Source: Sarocladium kiliense | Taxonomy: Eukaryota; Ascomycota; Sordariomycetes; Hypocreales; Sarocladiaceae | Reading direction: 5' to 3' | Assembly: GCA_030734395.1 (NCBI GenBank) | Contig: JAUZTG010000029.1 | Span: 3,782,001-3,846,000 of the forward strand | DNA length: 64,000 bases | In this document: one piece after another, positions 21,700 through 32,140 of the stretch | How the letters are laid out: each line of letters starts with the position of its first letter | Numbering within the stretch: position 1 is the stretch's first letter | The notes under the pieces: model-generated | Database searches by the model: none | The model's input: only the letters and a program-made list of their open reading frames with translations | Told to the model about the DNA's origin: nothing | Program-made: the position numbers and the translations under genes

Positions 21700-23692
21700 T
21701 CACGATCTCAGGAACATCTTATACACGTCCTGGTTCGTGCAGTCCTCATACGGATATCCGATCTCTTTCAAGAACTTCTCCAGCTCGCTCAACTCCTCAT
21801 CCGGGCACGTGATGGCAGTCAAGACCTTTGCAATGTCGCCACCGTAATTACGGTACTGGAACAGCGTGATGTTGAAGGAGGGTCGCATGGTCAACAGGAA
21901 CTTCTCTAGCGCTCGTGGCCTCTCAGGGAAGTTGAACATGTACAGTCTTTCGTTGGGGACACCCGCCCGACCACCGATGAGGTATCGAATATGGCTCTTT
22001 GCGAGCTCGTTGTCCGAGAGGTTTGTCACCGGCATGTCCTCGTTGCGCATCCGTGTGATGAGCGACTCCAGTTGCTCGCCGCGTTCTGCGGCAGGAGCGT
22101 TAAGCGATAGACCGACGAAGACGTTAGCCTTCTCAGATGTTGAGTAGCGGTAGGAGAATTCGGTGACATCGAGGGGCATGATGGTCTCGACAAGCTTCGC
22201 GAAGGAACCTGGTCGCTCAGGGATGCTGACAGCCAGAAGGGCTTCCTTGCCTTCGCCCAAGGTTGCACGCTCGGCAACGAAACGAAGACGGTCGAAGTTC
22301 ATGTTTGCTCCGGAAGTAACGGCGATGAGGGTTCGGCGAGGATCCCTCGATGGTGACTGGGCCACGTATTTCTTCAGACCAGCGATAGACATGGCACCCG
22401 CTGGCTCGAGGCCGGATCGAGTATCGTCGTACATGTCCTTCATAGCGGCGCAGATCTCGTCTGTTGATACCTCGATAACGTCATCCACAACATCCCGGGC
22501 AATGCGGAAGGTCTCCTCGCCAACTGTCCTGACAGCAGCACCATCTGCGAAAAGCCCAACGTTGTCCAGGACCACTCTCTCTCCCTTCTTTAGTGACTGT
22601 GCCATGGCATTTGCGTCATGTGCTTCAACGCCGATGATCTTGACGTGTGGTGCCATGCGCTTGACGAACAAGCCAATGCCTGCAATGAGACCACCTCCAC
22701 CAACACAGCAGAAGATAGCCTCGACCTTGGACATGTTCACCTGTCCGAATAGCTCATTGCCAATGGTACCCTGTCCAGCGATGACATAAGGATCATCAAA
22801 CGGCGGGATGTTGATGAGACCATCCTGCTTCTCCCTCCTCGCACACTCCTCCTTGGCAGCATCGAAATTATCACCATGCAGCACGACGTGGCCCCCAAGC
22901 CTTGCAACATTCATATGCTTGATACTCGGTGTGGCTTCGGGCATGACGATGGTAGCGGGAATCTTGAGCTTGCGAGCTGAGTACGCGACGCCTTGTGCGT
23001 GGTTTCCAGCTGAGCAGCAGACAACGCCCTTCCAGCTCTCGGCCGGATCGAGGTGGGCCATCTTGTTGTAAGCACCGCGCAGCTTGAAGCTGAAGACGGG
23101 CTGTTCGTCTTCGCGCTTGAGTAGGACATTGCATTCGAGTCGGTTGGAAAGGTTCACAGCGGGGGTGAGGGGTGTGACTTTGCAGGCTTCGTAGACACGG
23201 GAGGTTGCGCTGGCGATCATGCGCAGGTACTACCGCAAAATGTCGTCAGCGAGGCTCATTTCTAGGAAAAGCATCTGGTGGGAGACTCACGTCTGGGAAG
23301 CCATTAGGCAGAAGGTACTCGTCAGGAACAATCTTCTTGATGTTTGCTCGCTTCTCGGCTGACGGGGTGCTGAAGTTCATCGTGTACTCGGTGAGGGCCA
23401 TTGACCCAGCAGAAGTCTCTGGCCGGTCGGTCGAGTAGCCATTGACGCCATTGACGCCATTGACAGCGCCATTGGTCGGGGCCGTGAGAGGCGGCGGTGA
23501 GTCTAGCGACGGCATGATGAGGCTACTACGCTGGAGGATTGCGCGTGGCAGGCTGGTCGAAGCTGGATTGTTGATGATGGCCGTCTGTCCGTCCGTGGAG
23601 AGCGACGGATGGAATCTTTTGCTAGGCGGTGAATTTGTTGCGGCTAGGCGTCGCCGAGAATCGGACCCGGACCCTGCAGTAGTGAGTAACAT
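21700..23692 (-). CDS. ILV1: Threonine deaminase (threonine dehydratase), biosynthetic
   Basis: Two exons, 23692-23291 and 23229-21700, joined across a 61-nt intron (GTGAGT donor, GCGGTAG acceptor) to read NGFPDYLRMIASATSRVYEA; 643 aa. Exon 1 gives a basic, Ser-rich N-terminus fitting mitochondrial import. The PLP catalytic domain shows the Schiff-base Lys in FSFKLRGAYNK (about K183), the Ser/Asn loop CCSAGNHAQGVA and the phosphate-binding VGGGGLIAGIG. Two ACT-like regulatory domains follow (AVSIPERPGSFAKLVE and MFNFPERPRALEKFLL), as in enzymes inhibited by isoleucine and activated by valine. The reaction converts threonine to 2-oxobutanoate and ammonia, the first step to isoleucine. The length matches fungal orthologues. 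An in-frame Met near residue 60 could give a cytosolic form. Confidence 0.96.
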
Positions 23693-24296
23693 GGCGGGGC
23701 ACGAGTCAGTATGGCGCGAGATAAGGTGTAGCAGCAGCGCTTGTTGACAATAGGTCTACGGTAATTGGCTCTGGCTTTGGCTTTGGCTGAGTGTGTCGAA
23801 TTGTTATATACTTTGGTGGCAAGCTTGATGGGAATCCTGCAATTATACATGCTGCATCATGTCGAAGCTGCTGAGTCTCTCCTCCAGGCGCCTTATCAAC
23901 GACACGACGGGTCTCGTCACTCTCAGGGCGAACTCGGAGCCCCACTGCAACTGCATCTGGAGTCGTGCTCATGGTGGAAACGACTTCTCGATCATTACAA
24001 CTTAGCCATCATGGCGACACAAGTGATGGTCGCGTCGTGTTCCATGCACGCGTCTCAGCATAGCTTGCCTGCGAAGATGCAGCTTGAGTGGCTTGATCAC
24101 GTGGCAGGCCAACGCATTCAGCCAGCCATCCAGGGATTCATAGTCATGGGGTGAAGGTGAGGCTGAAATCAGGCTGCCCTTTCCCCTCTCCGTTGTGCTG
24201 CTTGACCAGCTGTCCATGCCAAAGAAGATACCCTTCAAGAAAAGCCAGAATAGTCGCTAGACCTTACGTTGTTTCGAGTGGCCCTTGGCTTCAAAT
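23693..24296. other. Divergent intergenic region, nothing recognised
   Basis: About 600 bp between threonine deaminase (minus) and the HET gene (plus), so it holds both promoters. A short TTGGCT-type tandem repeat occurs at 23765-23790. The 129-codon frame covering it has no real start codon and no features. Confidence 0.5.
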
Positions 24297-26548
24297 ATGC
24301 GCCTCCTCGACGTTCACTCCTCAACTCTGTCACTTACCAGCTTCGAGGGCAATAGGATCCCTAAATATGCCATCCTCTCGCACACTTGGAGCTCGGATCC
24401 CGCTGATGAGGTCCTCTTTGCCGACATTGGCAATGGCACCTACGAGAACAAGGCAGCCTTTGCGAAAGTCAAGCAGTGTCTCGAGCGAGCGAGGCGGGAC
24501 AAGTTCGACTGGGTCTGGATCGACACATGCTGTGTGGATAAAGGGAGCAGTGCGGAACTGTCCGAAGCTCTGAATTCTATGTACATGTGGTACAAGAAGT
24601 CAGAAGTTTGCTACGTCTTTCTTGAAGACGTGGAAGCCGAAAAATCGATGCCAGTTTTCCCAACCGAGTTCCAGAAGAGCAGGTGGTTCACCAGAGGATG
24701 GACGCTGCAAGAGCTCATCGCCCCAGCCAACGTTCAATTCTTCAATCACACTTGGTCGATGGTCGGATCGAAAGCTGAGATGACAGACTTCATCTCGGAG
24801 ATCACCGGCATAGATTCTCGTGTCCTTGCAGGGTCAAGTCCAAGTATCTGCAATGTGGCCCAAAGGATGTCATGGGCGTCCAAGCGAGAGACAACCAGGG
24901 TTGAAGATGCAGCATATAGCCTGCTCGGCATATTCGGCGTTCACATGTACATGCTTTACGGCGAGGGTGAGAACGCATTCATCCGCCTTCAAGAGCAGAT
25001 TTTACAATATACAGAGGACTATTCCATCTTCGTCTGGCACGAGCATCCAGAAGACAAGCGGTCCGAGCTTAGGTCAAGGTATCGCGGAGTTCTGGCCTAC
25101 TCGCCATCTAACTTTTGCCGATTGGGGTGCGACAAGTGTACTCAGCCGAGGACATGGAATTACCTTGAGCTCGAGCATACGTATCACGATGCGGTTCTCA
25201 GCAACAATCCCGACTCCAAGTGTCACTATCGAGGCGACCCTCCCATGCTGAGCGTTCGGGGTCTGCGGCTGAGTCTTCCCGCTGTGCGCTTGAACCCTGA
25301 CAAATCCGAGTTGCTGGTTTATCTATACTGCACACTCAAGAATCGTCGCCAGGATCTTTACCTGAAACTGATTCGCGCAGATCTTGGACGCGATCGTTAC
25401 CATAGGGAAGAGCTCATATGGCTCTCTGACTCGAGGCCTGAGGATTTGAAGTTTGAGATCGAGCCATTCTACCTTCGTGCAAGGTTACATCCTCTGAAAT
25501 CAGTATCGATGAATTTGAGTACGTCAGTCCAAGTATCTGAGTCAATGTCAGATCCGTATACTAAATTGCGACAGGTGAGCTCCTAATGAATATGACATCG
25601 ATTTCAAGCGAGACACGCACGCCCGGCCAGTTGACGGATGATTCAACCTTCCAAGTGGCGAGACGTCACCAGAGGCGAGACCAGCGAGACATCCATTATT
25701 GGTTGCACGATTCCATGCACTTGGTCACGGCCGCCGCTGAGCGCGATGAGGCAATGCTAATCGAATTGCTTGATGGTTTCGTTGACGTGAATGCCAAGCC
25801 GAATGGCTGGACAGCCCTATGTACGGCCATTCATGCTGGCCACACAGATGTGGCGCGACTCCTCCTCAAGAACGGGGCTCATCCAGAAATCAAAATGGAT
25901 GTTGAATACAATGGTATTCCCCGTGGTGCAACAGCTTTGTACTGTGCTGCTGCCTGTGGTCACCTGGAGATAGTTAGACTATTGGTCATGGCTGGTGCGA
26001 ATCTCAATGTCCATGTCCCCCATTCCAAAGGGTCTAGAATCGGCACCAATCCGCTCAACGCAGCAGCAGGTAGGGATCACCTTGGGGTAGTAGAGTATCT
26101 TCTCGAAGCTGGTGCGGATCGATTCAGCGAGGAGTGGCTACCAGGCTGGGATGCTTTCACGTGGGCTTGCCATGAAGGTGCCACTACCGTCATTGCCTAC
26201 TTTTTGGACAAGAAGAACTTTCCAGTCGATTGGAATGACCGTACTGGATTGACTCCCTTGCAATGGGCGCTTCGGGGAGGTCAAATAACCGTGATAGGTA
26301 TACTCAGCAGCAAAGGTGCCGTCTTTTCGGCACAAGATGATAAGGTTTCGACCCCTCTACATAAGGCAGGCCAAAACGATTTACGTCGTAGCCACCTGCA
26401 GGGGCCAGGCTATCCCTCGGCTGTTACGGACGGCGGTCCCAAGAACGCGCTGGATCTGGCTAAGGAACCGTCCACGGAAGCGGTGAGAGAGATCACTACC
26501 TTGCTTGAGTCAGGCTCACCAGACGTTGAGGTAATGTTTTCTGTGTAA
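24297..26548 (+). CDS. HET-domain protein with C-terminal ankyrin repeats
   Basis: Two exons, 24297-25518 and 25575-26548, joined by a 56-nt intron (GTACGT donor, ACTAAAT branch, GCGACAG acceptor) to read SMNLSELLMNMTSIS; 731 aa. The HET domain fills residues about 20-250 with the usual landmarks: YAILSHTW, DWVWIDTCCVD, MYMWYKKSEVCYVFLEDV and RWFTRGWTLQELIAP. About five ankyrin repeats follow, for example GWTALCTAIHAGHTDVARLL and GATALYCAAACGHLEIVRLL. HET domains trigger vegetative-incompatibility cell death in fungi and are related to TIR domains; ankyrin repeats usually bind proteins. Without splicing, the HET frame stops at 25584-25586 in a TAATG that also starts the ankyrin frame, so two proteins are possible but less likely. 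Its partner or trigger is unknown. Confidence 0.9.
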
Positions 26549-26701
26549 GGTCTCATTGAACTTTCTATAGCAGATCTCAGTTTGTCATGCACTGTTCAGG
26601 CTGTACCTGACGATTAGTCTTTGGCGCAACACAATCCTGATATTAAATCCACGAGTGAGTAAAGCCACACGGTCTTGAATCGCCCTATGTATTACAGTGT
26701 G

Positions 26702-28336
26702 CTACTCCGCGACCGTTGAAGTCCCCATCACATTGGCCAAGTCCTTATCCGCAGCCTGCCACGACTGGTTGATCACTTCCGCGACCCACGGCCCTCGGGG
26801 TACCAGCTTGAAAGAGAACTCCTTGGGAATGGTCATGAACCCTGTGACACTCATATCCCAAGCGTCAACCTTCTGCTCACCAGGCTGGACGTCGAATGCC
26901 CATAGCAGATTGGCAATCTGCATGAAAGTTCCATCGATGGCCACTCGCTTTCCTAAGCACATCCGCCGTCCCTGGCCGAACACGGGCAGAGGGAGTTCAT
27001 TTCGGATACCTGATTTCTTCGCTTCACCACTTGCATCATCCTGCTGCAGCCACCTCTCAGGATGGAACTCCTGCGGGTCTCCGAGAGCTGGGTCGAAGAC
27101 GGCTCTGTCGCGACCTATTCCCCAGGCGTTCGCAATAATCACAGCGCCTTTCCCAATCTTGACGCCGTCAAGCTCATCGTCCTTGTCAGCTCTTCGTGGA
27201 ATGCTGCCTGGAGAGATCGGTCGCCACCGGAGCATCTCGTGAACAACAGCGTCGATGTACCCTAGCTGCTCACGATCAGAAAACTTGGGCAGACGGTCAC
27301 GGCCAACCACAGCATCGAGGACTTCATGTGCTCGGCGCAAGAATGACCGGTTCTCCAATGCTGCAACAAAAAGCCACTGAATCTGTCGAGGAGTTGTCTC
27401 CATGCCGCCTTGGATCGATGTGGCAAGAGTGAAAGCGAGCTCAAGGTCCGGAACGCCACTCGGGGCGTGCTTCTCAGCAGTCCGAAGAGCCTGCTTTGTC
27501 GCATTCCAGCCGGCCGAGTTCTTGCCATGGTTGAGTAGGTGCGTGTAGAGCTTGACCTGTTCGGCATAAAGCTTATCCGCCGAGCGCTGCCAGGGCGAGA
27601 GGAAGGCCGGAAGATAACGCAAAGGCTGGATCATGTCTGGAAGCTGGGGGTTCGCAGCAAGATGGGTGACCTTCGTTTGAACGTTGATGACTTTGTGCAA
27701 GGTAGGATCCGAGAAGTTGGCAATACGCATGCCGTAGTGCAAAGCGAGGATGATGCTTGACTGTGTCCGCTCGAGAAGAGGATAGATGGCGCTGGAGGTG
27801 ATGGTATATCCCTCCTTGGCGCTTCCTTGCAGGACTTCAATCAAGTCTCGGAGCAATTGGTTCGCCTCCAGTTCCATGAGTGGCATGTAGCGAGGAGCAG
27901 ACACGGGTCCCAAGCTCGGTGTCAACAGCCGGTGATGAAGCTTGAGATGGGCATCATAATCGTGCATCAGCGTGAAGCGGCACTGACCAGGTTCTGCTCC
28001 AGTGATCATATCCATGCTCACCGATGGAGGCCTGTTACTGTACCATTGACTGCGACGACTGAAGAGCTCAGTCGCCGCATTCGAGGTGTTCAGTATAACG
28101 ATGGGCACGATACCCATAAGCTTCGTGCCAACGACAGCACCATTGTCCCGTGCCCAAGCATCCCAGTTGAGCAACGGCTTCGTGATCGGCGACTTATGAA
28201 GGTCTCCAATGAGCGGCAGCTTGAGCAGCGTTGGTTCTTCGTCTTCGGTGCCAGCCTTTGCAAAGACGAGATACACGACACTCAGACCGACCACACCGAT
28301 GGCCACAGCCGTGGGAAGAAAGGCGGTGCTCGACAT
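26702..28336 (-). CDS. Cytochrome P450 monooxygenase
   Basis: Intronless, 544 aa from the ATG at 28336. This start puts a membrane anchor (FLPTAVAIGVVGLSVVYLVF) at the N-terminus, as in microsomal P450s. The open frame upstream has no ATG. The haem loop is FGQGRRMCLG, with the Cys thiolate ligand. The I-helix has GGMETT in place of the common AGxDT, the K-helix ExxR is HEMLRW, and the PERF-type motif is HPERW. All elements for an active enzyme are present. The protein resembles the E-class group I P450s (CYP2-like/O-methylsterigmatocystin-oxidoreductase type) that oxidise secondary metabolites or xenobiotics. The substrate cannot be read. It is divergently placed to the 7-TM gene and near a regulator and a transporter, suggesting a small metabolic or detoxification cluster. 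Confidence 0.95.
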   Translation of the reverse strand: MSSTAFLPTAVAIGVVGLSVVYLVFAKAGTEDEEPTLLKLPLIGDLHKSPITKPLLNWDAWARDNGAVVGTKLMGIVPIVILNTSNAATELFSRRSQWYSNRPPSVSMDMITGAEPGQCRFTLMHDYDAHLKLHHRLLTPSLGPVSAPRYMPLMELEANQLLRDLIEVLQGSAKEGYTITSSAIYPLLERTQSSIILALHYGMRIANFSDPTLHKVINVQTKVTHLAANPQLPDMIQPLRYLPAFLSPWQRSADKLYAEQVKLYTHLLNHGKNSAGWNATKQALRTAEKHAPSGVPDLELAFTLATSIQGGMETTPRQIQWLFVAALENRSFLRRAHEVLDAVVGRDRLPKFSDREQLGYIDAVVHEMLRWRPISPGSIPRRADKDDELDGVKIGKGAVIIANAWGIGRDRAVFDPALGDPQEFHPERWLQQDDASGEAKKSGIRNELPLPVFGQGRRMCLGKRVAIDGTFMQIANLLWAFDVQPGEQKVDAWDMSVTGFMTIPKEFSFKLVPRGPWVAEVINQSWQAADKDLANVMGTSTVAE

Positions 28337-29197
28337 TCTCGGTGCTTCACCTCCCGATGAGATGGGGTTGGTGTTGTCGAAGATCCGTGGGGACTCCTTT
28401 TCAGAAGTTCTTTCGACAGGATTGTCTCCAGTTCCTGCAGAAACGTGGGTTTGTGTTGGGTTGGCCAATACCTAGTGTTTTCTATCATCTGATCCCTGGC
28501 TCCCAAGGTCGGGCCATGCCTTCATTAGTAACTCTTCGTCCCTCATTTGCGTATAGCGGAGCATGTATCCTTCGTCCGGTGGGACACTTGTCGCACCGTC
28601 CCGCTTGGCTCAAGGAGGATTTCGCCATTTACGCAGGGATCTTGCTGGGGCCCCGAGCCTCTAAACTCCTGGTCCCCGCCTGTCGCGTATCTATCCTCGG
28701 GCTTAGAGGTCCGGCGTGGCAAATCACAGCACAGAATACAATCGAACGAGACAATCATCCCTGCTACGGAGTACACGCGGGAATAGTGCTGACTGACCCG
28801 GAGTAATCTCAAAGGCCTGCGAGCGCAAAGTCGCGCGTTGCTCACGACGGTGTGCGTTGCAGTTCTGGGCAAAATGGGGCACAATCCAGGGTTTCCCATG
28901 CGGCGGCTGAAAAGGAGAGAGGTTTTGCTCCTCTTTCGGTTTTCGGGTTTTTCACAGGCTCGAAACAGACGAACAACGCCTCACTTTTCACGTTCCATCA
29001 CAAGGGACACAATCCCTATGACTCCACATGCCAGGGGAAACGGCACATGGCCCCCGTATGGGTCGGAGCGAACTTATTCACAGAAGCCAAGAATCCTCCT
29101 GCTGGTTCTTTTTAATAGTAAAGATTCTTTCTTCTTGCCTGTGTATCTTCTCTTGCTGCAATGAGTTGTCGAGTTATTGGCCTGTATTCAAAACACC
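28337..29197. other. Divergent promoter region, P450 and 7-TM gene
   Basis: About 860 bp between divergent starts. It includes an open stretch before the P450 ATG (28337-28468) that has no in-frame ATG. No other gene is recognised. Confidence 0.5.
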
Positions 29198-30520
29198 ATG
29201 GCGACGTTTCCCATTGAGCAGCCAGCCCAGCGGGCAGTCCTTTCAATAGCCATTACCTTCAGCTTTTTCACATTGTTCTTTGTTGCCTTACGTCTCATTG
29301 CCCATCGAATTGCTCGCAAGCCATGGATCTTGAGCGACTACCTTACCATTCTTGCAGCCGTATGTTACTATATCCTTGAGCCTCGCATTACATGGTATCC
29401 ACGAAAAGAAGCTAACGACGATAACAGATCCTGGCTATTGCTCTTCAGGGAATCAGCATCACCGGTGTTGTACGCGGAGGCATAGGCTGGGGTCATGTCT
29501 TGGACGTCGTGATGACCTACGGCCCAGAGCCGATAACCTTGCTTCTGAAGGTCAGTAGACACAGGACGATGATTCCCTCATTGTAGTGCAGACTGACAAC
29601 CAACCTGAACAGCTCGTTCTTCCTCTTCAGTTTCTCTGGGTCCTTAGCCTCAGCCTCTCCAAGATTTCCATCTTGTTACTCTATACCCGTGTCTTCCCTG
29701 TCGCCCATATTCTATACGCCTCTTATATAACAATCGGCCTCATCACGGCGTGGGCAATAGCAACAATCCTCGTGGGCTGTCTGATCTGCCAGCCGATCTC
29801 AATGAACTGGAACCCTGCTGCTGGAGGTTCTTGTGGCAATCAGGTTTTGTCTTTCACAGTCACGGGTTCCATCAACCTTGTAACAGACGCCATTGTGCTT
29901 TTCTTACCCATGCCGACGCTGTATTCGCTTCAGCTCAAGAACTATAAGAAGTTCACTTTGATAGGCGTGTTTGGTCTTGGTGTTGTGTACGTATTTCACA
30001 CCCTTGCGGCCTGATCAGTTCAAGCTTGTCTAATCTTCCATCATTCAGCACTTGCATTATCAGTGGCCTCCGCATCTCGGTCCTATCGACTATGGACTTC
30101 GAAGACATCACCTACTCGATCCCTCTCGCGAACATTTTCAGCTGCCTCGAGCCCTGCATCGCCATCATTCTATCCTGTATTCCACTCCTCCGTCCACTAC
30201 TCAGCAAAACGGTATTCGGAACCACTCAGACCGGCTATGCTGGCAACAGCGGCTCAAGCAAGCCAAAGTCTTCCGACCGTGCTTTCCAGCCCCTGGATGA
30301 CGATTCAAGTCAATACAAACTCCGCCCGAAAGGCCCCAAACACACAACGGAAATATCGGTATCGAGACCCGGACGGCCCTCGAATAGTGATGACGCTCCT
30401 GGTTCGAGTGATCAGGACTCGTTTGAGCTCCGTGATATTGGCTCGGAACGCGTAAGGCGAGATGATAGTAGGGTGGCTATTAACGTGAAGCAAGAGTGGG
30501 AAGTATCGAATACTCAATAG
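29198..30520 (+). CDS. Fungal rhodopsin-like seven-transmembrane protein
   Basis: Four exons, 29198-29359, 29428-29550, 29613-29986 and 30049-30520, with introns of 68, 62 and 62 nt. The joins keep frame to give 376 aa. Hydrophobic segments occur at SIAITFSFFTLFFVALRLIA, YLTILAAILAIALQ, LVLPLQFLWVLSLSLSKISI, AYASYITIGLITAW-like, SFTVTGSINLVTDAIVLFL, KFTLIGVFGLGVVTCIISG and the ANIFSCLEPCIAIIL region. The layout and the motifs LSKISILLLYTRVF and NLVTDAIVLFLPMP match the large fungal integral-membrane family with a rhodopsin-like domain (PTH11/SAT5-related), without a CFEM domain. The C-terminal 110 residues are a hydrophilic Ser/Asp-rich tail. Roles in this family are mostly unknown; some act in surface sensing, and others lie in metabolite clusters. 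No retinal lysine is claimed. Confidence 0.88.
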
Positions 30521-30610
30521 GCCAGCCGGACAAGATCGAAAAGTTACTGCAATAGATTAAGAGCTATGAACTCAGGCTCATTCCATTATTTATCGCCGAG
30601 ACAGTCTCCA

Positions 30611-31654
30611 TCAGCTATTTGATATTCTCCTTGATGGTGCATTATCCAAACACTTGCTTCCGTTGTGAGCTACAAGCATCATAGACAAAAACATGTCTCC
30701 ATCTGTATCCATAGATATCGACGGGTTCTTGCACCCAAACTCATGCCAAGATACAAGGTTTGTCTTCACTTCCGCTCCTCGTTTCGCCCCAGCCGCTGCC
30801 GCCCACGCTTGAGGCGTTTCCGCCAGCCAAAGTCCACCTCTGTCATCGAAAGGCAGGGCCTCCATGCGAAGCTTGGCTTCTGCAATCTCGTATTTGTATC
30901 GGAAGAAGACGCAGGTCAAGATATGCGATGTGAGGATCGTGCGTCTGGTACTCTCGGCCACAAGCCACGCTTGCCACGGTGTCAAACCTCGTGCATTGAA
31001 ATTGCTAGCGAGGTTCTCTAGGTCTTTGACTCGGTGCGATAGGCGATAGATGTGTGGAAGGGCCGAGAGACGAGCTTCAACAGTGCTGCAGAATGTGAAT
31101 GCTAGAAGATAAAGCATGATGGTCTGGACCTCCATTAGGACGGTGTCTAATGAAGAGTCGCTGGTTGTCTTTTGCAATAGAGCCTGGAAAGTGCCATGTG
31201 ACGGATGTATCTCCGGAATCGTCCGGATGTCTTGTATAGCTGTGGAAAGGCAGTTATCTTTCGTTGAGCAGCGCAATCCCGGGTGAATGAAGACAAATGG
31301 CCGCCGCTCAACAACGTGTGGTGGAATGAGGTAAAGGGTTGATCTAACAATGTCGATTCCCTCTCAAACATCTGCCATAAACCCATAACTCAAGTGCGCG
31401 TCTGTGGAAGCAATAGACGACTGCTTGTTGAGCAAGCAATGAATTGCATGATCGCCAGGGCCGCCAAAAAGTCGCGGTCTCGGGATGTACACAATCGCAG
31501 TCGATGTAGCCAAGGGCTCAAGGTCATATCGGCATTCCAGCCCTCTCTTAGAGCATCGTTCACAGTGAGGTGTCTTGATGATGCAGCGACGTTTCGCAAG
31601 AGTACAATTTCGGCACGCTTTGCGCAGGGATGACGGATTTGCGACCGAGACCAT
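30611..31654 (-). CDS. Small Zn2Cys6 transcription regulator, reading frame broken by one TGA
   Basis: The N-terminus has a Zn2Cys6 binuclear cluster: CRNCTLAKRRC followed by CERCSKRGLEC. After it the frame meets a TGA at 31366-31364, then stays open in the same frame to 30611, including VVERRPFVFIHPGL and a region typical of fungal regulators (QTIMLYLLAFTFCS, GLTPWQAWLVAESTRRTIL). So the two parts are one gene of about 347 codons. A 75-nt intron at 31344-31418 would remove the stop in frame, but its donor (GTCTAT) is weak. Other explanations are a nonsense mutation or stop readthrough. The family normally binds CGG triplets as dimers. It lies divergent to the MFS transporter, which it may control. 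Splicing is unresolved. Confidence 0.75.
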
Positions 31655-31738
31655 GTTTGGCTCACATTCCCGAAAGTTGCAAAGTCAAGATGTGAAAGCA
31701 GAGGGCGCCGTTGTTGGAATAGTCACACATCTTAACTC

Positions 31739-31750
31739 CGGGCAACCCCG
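31739..31750. promoter_or_regulatory. Candidate Zn2Cys6 binding site CGG-N6-CCG
   Basis: The inverted triplets CGG and CCG are separated by six bases (GCAACC) in the 490-bp divergent region between the Zn2Cys6 regulator and the MFS transporter. Everted or inverted CGG half-sites are the known targets of this class, and N6 spacing is used by the Ppr1/UaY type. By chance such a site would appear roughly once in 4 kb. Confidence 0.4.
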
Positions 31751-31824
31751 AAGGCGAGGCATCCCGTGTCTTGGTATGCAACCTGCGGCAACTTTACCTT
31801 TTGGAGTTTAGATCCCGCAGGTCG

Positions 31825-31832
31825 TATATAAG
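31825..31832 (+). promoter_or_regulatory. TATA-like element in the regulator/transporter divergent promoter
   Basis: TATATAAG reads on the plus strand about 310 bp before the MFS start. If used, it would create a long 5' leader holding a 95-codon upstream frame (31866-32153) whose TGA overlaps the second in-frame ATG of the transporter (32150). Confidence 0.35.
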
Positions 31833-32140
31833 TCTGGCGCATTCCGCAAAAGATGAGCGTACACTATGACACTCTCCGATGAGATAAATGCGGAAATGTC
31901 TGTTCGATGGTGCGGTTTATCCTTCAAGAAGCCAGGATTCAGAGGTAGGTACAAATGCGAACAGCCGTTGGTTCCATTGGGCTTAGTTCCCACGCGTTCG
32001 GAGGTTCAATCGGAGGCATTGCCTGATATCAAAGTAATGGTGTTTGGTTTCTTCGAGGCGCAGGCCGAATATAAAAGGAAGAGCGCAGACACCTTGCGTT
32101 GTGATTTAGGGCTCGACATGGACCAGATAATCTCCATACG

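Noticed and set aside
22163..22789. 208-codon antisense frame inside threonine deaminase
   Set aside because: Fully covered by a well-conserved enzyme on the other strand.
23765..24154. 129-codon frame beginning Ala-Leu-Ala-Leu
   Set aside because: Start is not ATG, the opening is a TTGGCT repeat, and the rest has no protein-like pattern.
28337..28468. N-terminal extension of the P450 frame
   Set aside because: It has no ATG; the ATG at 28336 places the membrane anchor correctly.
29198..30520. 7-TM protein as a light-driven or light-sensing opsin
   Set aside because: The layout fits the fungal rhodopsin-like integral-membrane family, which is not retinal-binding; no helix-7 DxxxK motif was seen.
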